A stretch of DNA of 50,019 bases from CAZVGZ01 sp964627605 (lineage in GTDB: Bacteria; Latescibacterota; MWCZ01; CAZVGZ01). The notes under the pieces are model-generated. The model saw only the letters and a program-made list of their open reading frames with translations, searched no databases and had not been told where the DNA came from. The position numbers were made by a program, and so were the translations under genes. This document shows positions 1-8,199 of this stretch, one piece after another; within the stretch, counting starts at the first letter, position 1, and each line of letters starts with the position of its first letter. The stretch covers positions 1 through 50,019 of the forward strand of contig CAZVGZ010000026.1 of the NCBI GenBank assembly GCA_964627605.1, in the 5' to 3' direction.

Positions 1-93
1 GCATCACACAAACTCAGGACAGCCTGCACCACTCATATCAAATCTTTCCAGCTTGGAGAGTGCACTCCAACATGCCAACTATGAGGACGAAAA

Positions 94-1083
94 ATGGAAT
101 CATTGCACTCAGAAGAACTTAACGACCGACCTTTGGTTGTGTTCTCTGGAGGGGCTAACCGTCCTCTGGCAGAGGAGATTGTAAGATGTTTGGGCGTTCC
201 ACTTGGTCGCGCCACCATCGGCTCGTTTCCCGATACTGAGACGCAGGTAATCCTGAAGGAGAACGTACGGGGTGCTGACGTCTTCGTCGTTCAATCGACA
301 TGCCAGCCGGTCAACGAGTCTACGATGGAGCTCCTGATAATCATCGACGCTCTGCGCAGAGCCTCCGCAGCGCGCATCACAGGCGTCATCCCCTACATGG
401 GCTACTCCAGACAAGATCGCAAAGCCACAGGCCGGGAACCGATTTCCGCCAAGCTGGTGGCCAACCTGTTGATGGCGGCGGGAATGGATCGCGCTATAGC
501 GGTGGACCTCCACAACGCGGCGATACAGGGTTTCTACGACGAGCCTTTAGATCACCTCACTGCTGTTCCAGCGCTGAGCGAGGCGCTAACCGAGGCGTCA
601 CTTCCCGACCCGGTGTTGGTGTCGCCAGACGTTGGGCGAGCAAAAATGGTCGAACAGTTCCAAAAGGGGTGGAACGTGCCCATGGTGCTCATGCACAAGC
701 GCCGGACAGGACAGTCAGTCGAGGTCGCGGAGATCGTCGGTGACGTAAAGGGCAAAACCGCTGTGATAGTGGACGACATAATCGCTGGCGGCAGCATTCT
801 GACCCATGTCGATGCCTTGGTCAAAGCAGGCGCTCGGCCCGAGGTCGTGCTAGCGATCACCCATCCGGTCCTTGTTGGCAACGCCCTATCGCGCATTGAA
901 GAACACCCGGCTCTTAAAACATTGATCACAACCGACACGATTTCGATCCCCAACACAAGCGAATCGAGCAAGATTAAGGTTGTTACACTGGCCCCGATGC
1001 TCGCCGAAGTGATCTGGCGTATACATACAAACCAGTCGGTCAGCGAAGTGTACAAACGCCAGTTCGAGAGTTTTCCGGTATAA
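94..1083 (+). CDS. prs: Ribose-phosphate pyrophosphokinase
   Basis: Makes PRPP from ribose 5-phosphate and ATP in the cytoplasm, feeding nucleotide, His and Trp synthesis. The 329 residues match the usual family length (about 310-330). Visible motifs are the conserved stretch FVVQSTCQPVNES, YSRQDRK with GREPISAKL, and VDLHNAAIQGFYD. The start ATG has AGGA 6-7 nt upstream. An oddity is the C-terminal PRPP-binding loop near residues 226-235: it reads VDDIIAGGSI where the family normally has DDxIxTGGT, so it is one residue shorter and lacks the Thr. The region before it (1-93) holds nothing else recognisable. Identity is firm; full activity is likely but the loop is unusual. Confidence 0.95.
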   Translation: MESLHSEELNDRPLVVFSGGANRPLAEEIVRCLGVPLGRATIGSFPDTETQVILKENVRGADVFVVQSTCQPVNESTMELLIIIDALRRASAARITGVIPYMGYSRQDRKATGREPISAKLVANLLMAAGMDRAIAVDLHNAAIQGFYDEPLDHLTAVPALSEALTEASLPDPVLVSPDVGRAKMVEQFQKGWNVPMVLMHKRRTGQSVEVAEIVGDVKGKTAVIVDDIIAGGSILTHVDALVKAGARPEVVLAITHPVLVGNALSRIEEHPALKTLITTDTISIPNTSESSKIKVVTLAPMLAEVIWRIHTNQSVSEVYKRQFESFPV

Positions 1084-1204
1084 CAGGTGGAAACCGCTTG
1101 GCGGTTGAGAGCGTAAGACCAGCAGTATCTGTGACAGCCGAACGGATCTGCCGCTTGAGCTGTTCTGTATATCAACGTCCTCAAAGACCATAGAAGGAAC
1201 ACCA

Positions 1205-2074
1205 GTGGAGATTCGCAAAGCTGTTGTGCCTGTGGCCGGTCAGGGCACGAGACTGCTCCCAGCGACCAAAACGCAGCCAAAAGAGATGCTGCCGGTCGGT
1301 CGCAAGCCGGTGATTCAGTACGTCCTAGAAGAGTTGGGCGAGCAGAAAATTCGCCAGGTGCTGTTAGTAACCGGTGCCAAGAAAAGGGCGATTGAAGATC
1401 ATTTTGACACCGATCCAAGACTGATGGCCGACATCGACATGCCTACGCAGGGCGTCTCTCTTTTCTATACGCGACAGATGGTGCCCCCCGGCGCAGGAAA
1501 GCCCAGAGGTCTCGGGGACGCGATTCTTCACTCCCGTGGGTTTGTCGGTGGCGAGCCGTTTGTCGTGGCGTTGGGCGACACGATAATCCACGCCGACGGC
1601 GAAATGACGCTGATAAAGCGTCTGATTGACGCGCACCAATCGACTGAAGCGTCAGCGACAATCGCGGTCTGGGAGGTCGAGCTGGAGATGACCCGTTGGT
1701 ACGGTATCATAGACCCCGACGGCCAGACTGGTGATGTAATCACCATAAAGGACATCGTCGAAAAACCGCGCCCTCAAGACGCACCGAGCCTTCTGTCGGT
1801 GGCGGCGCGCTACGTGTTCGATCCGGTGATCTATGACGCCCTCGACCGCACGCTACCTGGTCACGGTGGTGAGATACAGCTCACCGATGCGATCCGCAAC
1901 CTGATCCGCCTCGATCACAAAGTCACATGTGTGAAGCTCAGGCCCGACGAAACTCGGTACGACATCGGCAACTACGAAACCTATTTCAAAGCTTTTTTGG
2001 ATTTCGCGCTTCGTGACCCCGATCACGGCGACAAAATGCTTGAGTACATGCGTCGGAAAGTCGGCGATAAGTAA
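1205..2074 (+). CDS. galU: UTP-glucose-1-phosphate uridylyltransferase
   Basis: Forms UDP-glucose from UTP and glucose 1-phosphate, for envelope polysaccharides and nucleotide sugars. The N-terminal nucleotidyltransferase signature GQGTRLLPATKTQPKEMLP is complete near residues 12-30. Further family blocks are VALGDTI, the WYGIIDPDG region, VEKPRPQDAPS and GGEIQLTDAI. Length (289 aa) is normal. The start is GTG at 1205, preceded by GAAGGA at 1193-1198. The 121-nt gap after prs holds only a weak short stem (AACCGC-TTG-GCGGTT) without a T-tract, so co-transcription with prs is possible. Confidence 0.95.
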   Translation: MEIRKAVVPVAGQGTRLLPATKTQPKEMLPVGRKPVIQYVLEELGEQKIRQVLLVTGAKKRAIEDHFDTDPRLMADIDMPTQGVSLFYTRQMVPPGAGKPRGLGDAILHSRGFVGGEPFVVALGDTIIHADGEMTLIKRLIDAHQSTEASATIAVWEVELEMTRWYGIIDPDGQTGDVITIKDIVEKPRPQDAPSLLSVAARYVFDPVIYDALDRTLPGHGGEIQLTDAIRNLIRLDHKVTCVKLRPDETRYDIGNYETYFKAFLDFALRDPDHGDKMLEYMRRKVGDK

Positions 2075-2113
2075 TAAAGATCTTCTGAATCATCGCATAC
2101 AGATTGGAAAAGG

Positions 2114-2995
2114 ATGTCGCTGAAAGAGCAGTTCAAAACAGGCAAGATGGTGTTCGACGGTGCCATGGGCACTCAGTTGACCGAGAGCGGCATGGGGTCA
2201 GGCGTCTGTCCTGAAGAGTGGGCTGTCGGCAACCCAGATGTTTTGAAGCGGGTTCACGACCGGTACTTGGAAGCCGGAGCGCATACCGTTACAACCAGCA
2301 GCTTTGGAGGCAGCCGCCTCAAGCTAAGACAGTACGGTCTCGAAGACAGCGCTTCCAAAATCAACTGTCAGTTAGCTACCATCGCCGCCGACGCCGCAGG
2401 CTCTCACGCTCTTGTATTGGGCGATATCGGGCCTACAGGGCAGTTCGTCGAACCTCTGGGCGATGTGACTGAGGATGAGATGCGAGAGGCGTTCAGTGAG
2501 CAGATCACCGCACTTGTTGAGGGCGGAGCCCAAGCGGTTCTGATAGAGACGATGATGGATCTGACCGAGGCCGGCTTGGCGGTGGAGGCGGCGTATGGGG
2601 TCGATCCCCAAATGCCGGTAATCGTGACTCTCACACTGAACCGCTCGCCTGACGGGTTTCGTACGATGATGGGCATGAGCCCGCAGCAAGCGCTCGAAAA
2701 GCTTTCCCCGATGGGAATTGACGTCATCGGCGCAAACTGCGGCTCCGTCGATCTCGACGACATTGTTGAAGTCATAGACGCGTTCACCCAACACACCTTG
2801 CTTCCAGTGCTCGTTCAGCCCAACGCAGGGCTTCCTGAACTCCTCGACGGGGAAACGGTATTTAACCGCACCGCCGACGAGTTTGGCGAGGCTGTCAAGC
2901 GTTATACGTCAGCAGGTGCTTCACTAATAGGCGGCTGTTGTGGTACCATGCCAGAACACATCGCCGCTGCGGCTGCCGTGCTGGCAAAACTCTGA
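2114..2995 (+). CDS. Homocysteine S-methyltransferase domain protein
   Basis: A zinc-dependent S-methyltransferase of the homocysteine S-methyltransferase (Hcy) fold, which moves a methyl group to homocysteine to give methionine. The N-terminal FDGAMGTQL is the family start block. The predicted zinc ligands are the Cys in GANCGS (middle of the protein) and the Cys pair in GGCCGT close to the C-terminus. The 293 aa cover only the Hcy domain. No folate, cobalamin-binding or reactivation domain of MetH is fused or adjacent, so it may be a stand-alone enzyme (betaine or S-methylmethionine type) or one half of a split MetH. The methyl donor cannot be told from the sequence. Confidence 0.88.
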   Translation: MSLKEQFKTGKMVFDGAMGTQLTESGMGSGVCPEEWAVGNPDVLKRVHDRYLEAGAHTVTTSSFGGSRLKLRQYGLEDSASKINCQLATIAADAAGSHALVLGDIGPTGQFVEPLGDVTEDEMREAFSEQITALVEGGAQAVLIETMMDLTEAGLAVEAAYGVDPQMPVIVTLTLNRSPDGFRTMMGMSPQQALEKLSPMGIDVIGANCGSVDLDDIVEVIDAFTQHTLLPVLVQPNAGLPELLDGETVFNRTADEFGEAVKRYTSAGASLIGGCCGTMPEHIAAAAAVLAKL

Positions 2996-3066
2996 TTTTG
3001 GCCAAATCGGTTTCTCAAGACAGCTTCTACTATCAGTCCCATTCGCCGCCATGACCTTCGCTCCAA

Positions 3067-4341
3067 ATGACAATTGACCTCAGATATGGACGCGACGGAC
3101 TAGCCGTCGATCTGCCCAAAGAGCGAGTCGCGGCGGTCCTGCGCCTTTCGCACCCGCCGCCGCTTCAAGACCCAGAACTCGCTGTGGCCGAGTCGCTTCG
3201 ATCACCTATAGATTCAGCACCGCTAGCCGATCTGGCAAACGGTCGCAAAAACGCGGTTGTGGTGATATCAGACATCACTCGACCGGTCCCCAACAGAGTC
3301 TTGCTTCCACCGATCCTCACCACACTGACCGAGTGCGGAATCCGCCGTGAAGAGGTTTTAATCCTCATTGGCGGTGGTCTCCACCGGCTCTCGACAGAAG
3401 CCGAAATCTTGGAGATGGTGGGCCCTGAGATACGGCAATCGTACGAAATACTATGCCACGACGGGTTCTCGCCGGATGGCTTGACCAATATCGGCTCGAC
3501 AATGCGAGGAACAGAAGCGTATATCAACACCCTTTACGTCGAAGCTGACCTCAGAATCACCACAGCGCTGATCGAACCTCATCTGATGGCAGGTTTTTCC
3601 GGTGGCCGCAAAGCTGTTGTTCCAGGACTCGCTGGCGAATTGACGATGCGCGTGCTCCATGGTCCCCAAATGTTGGAGCATCCCTCATCCAGAGAGGGCG
3701 TTCTTATCGGCAACCCTTTTCATGGGGAAGCGGTTGAGATCGCTCGGATGGCCGGTGTCGATTTCATTGTCAACACTACCCTCAACGACCAGAGACAGAT
3801 CACCGGCATCTTTTCTGGCGATCTGGAATCGGCCCATACTGCTGGATGCGAAGCGACGCGCTTGGGTGCTGAGGCGCAGTTGGACGAACCTGTGGACGTA
3901 GTGGTCACCACCGCCGCTGGCTATCCGCTGGACCTGACGTTCTACCAAACAGTAAAAGCGATGACCGCAGCTATCCCAGCGGTCAAACCCGGTGGCGTGA
4001 TACTGGTCGCCTCCAGGTGCGACGAAGGGGTCGGCAGCCCCCCTTACACAAAACTGATGCGCGAGACCAGCTCGGTCGGTGAGTTCAGAGCGCGGATGTG
4101 GGACGACGAGAGGTTCACAATCGATCAGTGGCAGCTCGAAGAGCAGTGCCGGGCTTTGGATCACGCGGAGGTTTGGCTCTATACTGAAGGTCTATCTCAC
4201 CTTCAAGCAGGTGATCTTTTGGTGCGACCTGTGGAGTCGGTTAAGAGAGGTGTGACCGACGCTTTGGCTCTGTTTGGACCACGCGCGTGCTTGGCGGTCA
4301 TCCCCGATGGACCCTACGTAATGCCGACCCTGTCCAGATAG
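3067..4341 (+). CDS. larA: LarA-type nickel-pincer racemase (DUF2088)
   Basis: A 424-residue member of the lactate-racemase LarA family, whose characterised enzymes use a nickel-pincer nucleotide cofactor to racemise or epimerise 2-hydroxyacids. Key residues sit at the expected places: GGGLHRL (His near residue 106), EPHLMAGFSGGRK with His near 171 and the cofactor-linking Lys near 181, then AVVPGLAG. The ATG at 3067 follows a 71-nt gap. The cofactor-building genes larB, larC and larE are not in this window. Many LarA homologues act on substrates other than lactate, so the substrate is open. It ends in TAG 28 nt before the chosen start of the next gene. Confidence 0.85.
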   Translation: MTIDLRYGRDGLAVDLPKERVAAVLRLSHPPPLQDPELAVAESLRSPIDSAPLADLANGRKNAVVVISDITRPVPNRVLLPPILTTLTECGIRREEVLILIGGGLHRLSTEAEILEMVGPEIRQSYEILCHDGFSPDGLTNIGSTMRGTEAYINTLYVEADLRITTALIEPHLMAGFSGGRKAVVPGLAGELTMRVLHGPQMLEHPSSREGVLIGNPFHGEAVEIARMAGVDFIVNTTLNDQRQITGIFSGDLESAHTAGCEATRLGAEAQLDEPVDVVVTTAAGYPLDLTFYQTVKAMTAAIPAVKPGGVILVASRCDEGVGSPPYTKLMRETSSVGEFRARMWDDERFTIDQWQLEEQCRALDHAEVWLYTEGLSHLQAGDLLVRPVESVKRGVTDALALFGPRACLAVIPDGPYVMPTLSR

Positions 4342-4369
4342 ATTTTTGCAAGGCGGTTTGGGAGACCTG

Positions 4370-5464
4370 ATGACCAGAACAGAAGAGTTCAGTGAGAAGC
4401 GCGAACGAGTGCGCAGTTGGCTCAGCAGCGCACGCCACGATGCTGTTCTGTTCTCCACCACCGCCAATTTTAGCTGGTACACCGCCGGCGGCGATGACCA
4501 TGTGTCCATCGCAACAGAATTTGGTGTGGCACCGGTGTTGGTGACTCCAAAAAAAGATTACGTAATCACCAACAACATTGAGAGCCAGAGAATTCGCGCT
4601 GAGGAGCTGGCAGGCCTCGACATTGAGGTAGTCGCCTACGAGTGGCACGACGAAGGCGGCCACGACCGATTGGTCAGGCAGTTGACCGCCCACGGCAGCG
4701 TCGCAAGTGACAGAGGCTCATTAGCACCTCGCCTGGCCGAACTGCGCTACAGCCTGACGCCATCAGAGATCGCACGATACCGCTCACTTGGAAAGGATGT
4801 TGCTGATTCTTTGGCTGAGGCGTGTCGGTTGGTCCAACCGAGACAGACCGAGTTTGAAGCGGCTGGCATCGTCGCAAAAAAGTGTCTTTCTAGGAATGTG
4901 ACCCCGATAGTCCTTTTGGCCGCAGCCGACGACCGCATAAGACACCACAGACACCCGATCCCAACTGACACCCCCATCAACGAACGAGTGATGCTTGTGG
5001 TTTGCGGCCGCAGACACGGCCTCATCGTCTCTACGACCCGCCTTGTGAACTTCGCTCCCCTCACTGATCTGATAAAAGGCCGTCATGAATCCGTATGTGC
5101 TGTGGACGCGCTGGTCAACGACGCCACTACTCCAGACGCCTCGGTATCCGAGATTTTTGGCAAGCTCCAGCGAGCCTATAGCGATACGGGGTTTGGGCCT
5201 GAGTGGTGGCTTCACCACCAAGGCGGCGCAACCGGCTACGGTGCCAGAGACTACAAGGGCACTCCTGACAGCAAAGAAACCGTACAGCAAAATCAGGCGT
5301 TCGCGTGGAACCCGTCAATCACAGGCACCAAATCAGAAGACACAATCATCGCCACGCTCGACGGGCCCGAATACCTATCGACGACTGACGACTGGCCCAC
5401 TGTGGAGATAAGAGTCAACGGCAAAACCTATACCCGCCCTGACATCCTTGTCCGAGACGTTTGA
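4370..5464 (+). CDS. M24 (pita-bread fold) protein lacking the canonical metal ligands
   Basis: Looks like a creatinase/aminopeptidase-P-fold protein: an N-terminal creatinase-like domain (about residues 1-125) and a C-terminal M24 domain. Where M24 metallopeptidases have the two-Asp metal motif (VDxGxxxxGYxxDxTR), this protein has VVCGRRHGLIVSTTR near residues 210-224. Cys and Ser thus replace both Asp ligands. The later HHQGGATGYGARDYKG and AFAWNPSITGTKSEDTI blocks keep the fold but not the usual Glu pair. A metal-free hydrolase like creatinase or a pseudoenzyme fits better than a peptidase. I chose ATG 4370 because GGGAG lies 6 nt upstream; an in-frame TTG at 4346 would extend it by eight residues. 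Confidence 0.8.
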   Translation: MTRTEEFSEKRERVRSWLSSARHDAVLFSTTANFSWYTAGGDDHVSIATEFGVAPVLVTPKKDYVITNNIESQRIRAEELAGLDIEVVAYEWHDEGGHDRLVRQLTAHGSVASDRGSLAPRLAELRYSLTPSEIARYRSLGKDVADSLAEACRLVQPRQTEFEAAGIVAKKCLSRNVTPIVLLAAADDRIRHHRHPIPTDTPINERVMLVVCGRRHGLIVSTTRLVNFAPLTDLIKGRHESVCAVDALVNDATTPDASVSEIFGKLQRAYSDTGFGPEWWLHHQGGATGYGARDYKGTPDSKETVQQNQAFAWNPSITGTKSEDTIIATLDGPEYLSTTDDWPTVEIRVNGKTYTRPDILVRDV

Positions 5465-5619
5465 GCAAACATCTCCCCAGATCCTCCAATATCCCTAGAA
5501 CCAAGCACTCGTTGCGACTGTTCTGATTGAACCGCTGTCTGCATCTGTCCGCTATGATAGATGACCCTCCTACCGTCTAATTAGGCCTGAACATTTAGAC
5601 CACATCAGCCAGGAAAGAA

Positions 5620-6120
5620 ATGCCTGAGATAGTAATCAAACCGCGCAACCGGTTTTCCAAGCACGGCGAGCAGATCGTTCGTACTGGCATCAGTCCATCG
5701 GTTCTAAACGAACCCTTCTTCTGACCGGAGACCTCTCTGTCGGTCGAAGAGCTGCTCTCCAACGAATCGATTATAGCTACTGTCGATGGCGCTGTCGCTG
5801 GCCGCACGATCCTTGAAGCGCTCTACTATCCCTTCGCCGGGATCGTCAACATCGAGGTCCTGGAGGCATACAGGGAGCAGACCATCGGAGCACGATTACT
5901 AACAGAAGCGACACAGACCGCCGCCGCCAAAGGTTTTTTGGCGGTTCATCTACAGACGGAACTGGATAACGTAGCGGCGCACAGGTTCTACCATCGTCAC
6001 AGCTTTCTGCCTGCACAGCAGGGCGAGATGCTTCGGATGTTAAAATTCCTTAGCTATCCAGCCCTGGACCGATTTCGCCAAGAACATCCGTTGGCGTTTT
6101 TTTTTCAGAGATCACGGTGA
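5620..6120 (+). pseudogene. GNAT-family acetyltransferase gene with in-frame TGA
   Basis: ATG at 5620 follows AGGAAAG. The frame reads 34 codons, meets TGA at 5722-5724, and continues open to 6120. The second part is a recognisable GNAT acetyltransferase core: VAGRTILEALYY, then VLEAYREQTIGARLL (acetyl-CoA loop, normally R-x-x-G-x-G/A), and NVAAHRFYHRHSF (the usual N-x-x-A-x-x-F/Y-Y-x-x-x-G-F). The first 34 residues fit the N-terminal strand and helix of such a domain. Near its end lies a run of nine T (6097-6105), after which the reading frame that looks like protein is shifted by one (see next entry). The substrate is unknown. Decay, sequencing error or readthrough are possible. Confidence 0.6.
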
Positions 6121-6619
6121 CCACAGCGACGGTGTTTCATGGCACCTCAACTGGCGTGATCCTATCAACAGCGACCAGATATCATTGGGCGTGTCTGATG
6201 GCTCGTGTCAGCAGGACAGCCAGGGCCTTGGCCCTGGGATTGTCCATTGCTCAATACGTTCAGGATCGGTGAACGTAGAGGCTTCGATAGATTTCCCTAC
6301 GGCTGCCAATACGGTTGACGTAACGCTCACAATCACCAACCGCGCTGAGAAAAACGTCTCGGGTCGCTGCCGCCTCTTGCTCAACTCCGGATAGCTTCTG
6401 GATGGGTCAAACAAGGGTGCAATCGCTTATTCTCTATCAGCACACGAGACCGCCACACTTAGTTTTCCTGTGGCTGCAAGCCCGGATTTTGACGGCGAAC
6501 TGCTTCGCTATGCATCTTACCAATCGATCTCAATAACAGCGGAAATACTAACACGAAGGCAGCATGTTTTGGTTGAGCACCCCCACAACCGTAGACGACG
6601 AGTAAGTGAGGTAAAACTC
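6101..6619 (+). pseudogene. Beta-rich continuation with in-frame TAG, frameshifted from the GNAT frame
   Basis: After the T9 run the coding-like frame is the next one: FFRDHGDHSDGVSWHLNW and onward, with alternating polar and hydrophobic strands such as VDVTLTITNRAEKNVSGR that look like a beta-sandwich. A TAG at 6392-6394 interrupts it, yet the text after it (LLDGSNKGAIAYSLSAHETATLSF) keeps the same character. There is no ATG, GTG or TTG in this frame just before the T-run, so it looks like the C-terminal part of the GNAT gene rather than a separate gene. No stop lies between its end and the next gene, so the original stop is also missing. No family recognised. Confidence 0.4.
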
Positions 6620-6622
6620 ACA

Positions 6623-7621
6623 TTGCACAGGGCGGGCATCTGTCCGACGCTGATACTGAGCGTTTTTGTCAGCGCGGCGACATCTACCGCCTCCCCAATC
6701 GACACCACCAGTTCCAAAACGTTGTTGGTAGCCCCACTGGCCGACCGGTCAGAGTTTCGTGGGGAGTGGAACCTCTCCTCTGAAGTCGCCAGGTCGCTCA
6801 GTCGCCGTATGAGTGTCTCCCACAGCTTTGTACCCATCAGCTTTGACACCCTCAATCTGGGTTCAAACGACGACCAAAAGCTGGTAGATGAGACCGTAGA
6901 AGCCATTCGCGTTGGCCGCATGGCTGGCGCTGACTACGTGATCTACGGTTCGATAGTGGCGTTTAACATCACACGGTATGGCGTCAGCGCAAGCGGCTTG
7001 GGCAGGCGGTCGTGGGGTGGTGGCGACGCCAACTTAGTGGAAGTTGGCGCTCCGCTGGCAGGTGGCTATCGCCATTTTGTCGCTGTCGTGAACCTGCGAG
7101 TAGTGCTGGTGCGCTCCGCTGACGGCAAAGTGATCGCAGAGCCAACAGGTGAAAGCGAGCTGCGGGACAACGACCTGGGCTTCAGTTTTTTCGGCAAACC
7201 ACGCGATGTCGACAGGCAGTTCTACGGCCTGGATCTCCTCAAATTCGATTCCACGGAGTTCGCCCAAACCCTTATCGGCAGGGCGTTTGAAGAGGCCGCC
7301 TCTGAGATCGTGGCGGCGGTGCCCACCGATCGGCCAGATCAGAGTCTTGCCGCCAGCGGCGCGATCGTAGCTGTCGACGGTGCCAAAATATACATTAATC
7401 TGGGTTTTGATGACGGTGTCACTGTCGGCCAAAGGTTTTCCGTCTCCGCTCCAGGAGACACGCTGCGCGACCCAGTGAGCGGAGCCGTTTTGGGCCGGAT
7501 CGAAACACCCGTCGGCACGCTCCAAGTCTCGACGGTGCTAGCACCTCATCTCTCCACCTGCACAGTCAGCGACAGCACCGGTGCCATCAAGCGCGCACAG
7601 ATCGTTCGAAGTAGCCGGTAA
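6623..7621 (+). CDS. CsgG/FlgT-like secreted protein
   Basis: Predicted exported protein of 332 residues. The chosen start is TTG 6623, with GAGG 11 nt upstream, because it begins a clear signal peptide (MHRAGICPTLILSVFVSAA...STA). The body (about residues 30-230) resembles the CsgG-type nucleotide-fold domain: LLVAPLADRSEF, GADYVIYGSIVAF, and EFAQTLIGRAFEEAASEIVAAV, which matches the S-E-F-x-x-T-x-x-G-x-A pattern of that family. The last 90 residues (GAKIYINLGFDDGVTVGQRF...VLGRIETPVGTLQV) look like the FlgT C-terminal beta-barrel domain. Such proteins sit in the periplasm or outer membrane, but no curli or flagellar genes are near. The frame is open upstream into the damaged gene, so the start is inferred. 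Confidence 0.65.
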   Translation: MHRAGICPTLILSVFVSAATSTASPIDTTSSKTLLVAPLADRSEFRGEWNLSSEVARSLSRRMSVSHSFVPISFDTLNLGSNDDQKLVDETVEAIRVGRMAGADYVIYGSIVAFNITRYGVSASGLGRRSWGGGDANLVEVGAPLAGGYRHFVAVVNLRVVLVRSADGKVIAEPTGESELRDNDLGFSFFGKPRDVDRQFYGLDLLKFDSTEFAQTLIGRAFEEAASEIVAAVPTDRPDQSLAASGAIVAVDGAKIYINLGFDDGVTVGQRFSVSAPGDTLRDPVSGAVLGRIETPVGTLQVSTVLAPHLSTCTVSDSTGAIKRAQIVRSSR

Positions 7622-7691
7622 GCATGGTTGTCAGACCCACCCGTGGTGTCATCTACTATAATGGATCGGTATCCCGGTCGCGCTGGCGTTT

Positions 7692-8141
7692 GTGCCGGGT
7701 CTGTATCTAGGCACAAACTCAGCGAGCCCGGTTGGCACGCTTGTCGGTGGGCATGGTTTGGTGGGGCCAGACGGAAGGCAAACTGAACTGAACGACGTGC
7801 TTCCTGTTGGTGGGGTGGTTCTGGTTTCGGCTACCAGTGACCAGATTGACCGCAATCTTCGAGCGCTCAGAGGTGCGGTGGCAGATGGCATCGAGGTTGT
7901 CGGCATCGTATACGCATCAGCTAACCGACCAACAACCACCCCGAACGACGCCGTCTATTTCTGCCAACATACCGCCAAAACACCATGTTCGCTGGCAAGC
8001 GAATCTGATTCTGCAGGTACAGTTATTGTTGTGGACAGTTGTGGGCGCGTCAGGTGGGCCGGTCGTCTGGAGGAGGTGGCCATCGCTACCGACATCGCCT
8101 CGTCTGTGCTTCTTAGTAGATCAGTTCCCCCAGGGGCATGA
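7692..8141 (+). CDS. Uncharacterised exported or membrane-anchored protein, 5' end uncertain
   Basis: An open frame of 149 codons from GTG 7692. The frame is also open upstream to a TAA at 7659 and there encodes a hydrophobic stretch (WIGIPVALAFVPGLYLG) that looks like a membrane anchor without a start codon. An ATG at 7624 lies in another frame and gives MVVRPTRGVIYYN before the anchor, so a one-base shift near 7660 may have broken the start. The body (GGVVLVSATSDQIDRNLRAL, VEVVGIVYASANR-like strand, GTVIVVDSCGRVRWAGRL) vaguely recalls a thioredoxin or peroxiredoxin-like fold but has no CxxC. I do not recognise the family. Confidence 0.4.
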   Translation: MPGLYLGTNSASPVGTLVGGHGLVGPDGRQTELNDVLPVGGVVLVSATSDQIDRNLRALRGAVADGIEVVGIVYASANRPTTTPNDAVYFCQHTAKTPCSLASESDSAGTVIVVDSCGRVRWAGRLEEVAIATDIASSVLLSRSVPPGA

Positions 8142-8199
8142 CAGCAGATAAAGTCTCTTTTTGAGTAGAGCGCCCCGTCAGATCCTCCGGTCATCCGCC

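Noticed and set aside
1084..1204. Terminator between prs and galU
   Set aside because: Only a 6-bp stem (AACCGC/GCGGTT) with no T-tract follows prs.
5722..5724. Selenocysteine at the in-frame TGA of the GNAT gene
   Set aside because: No catalytic Cys/Sec is expected at this place in GNAT proteins, and I saw no convincing SECIS-like stem just downstream. Further lesions in the same gene argue for decay or error.
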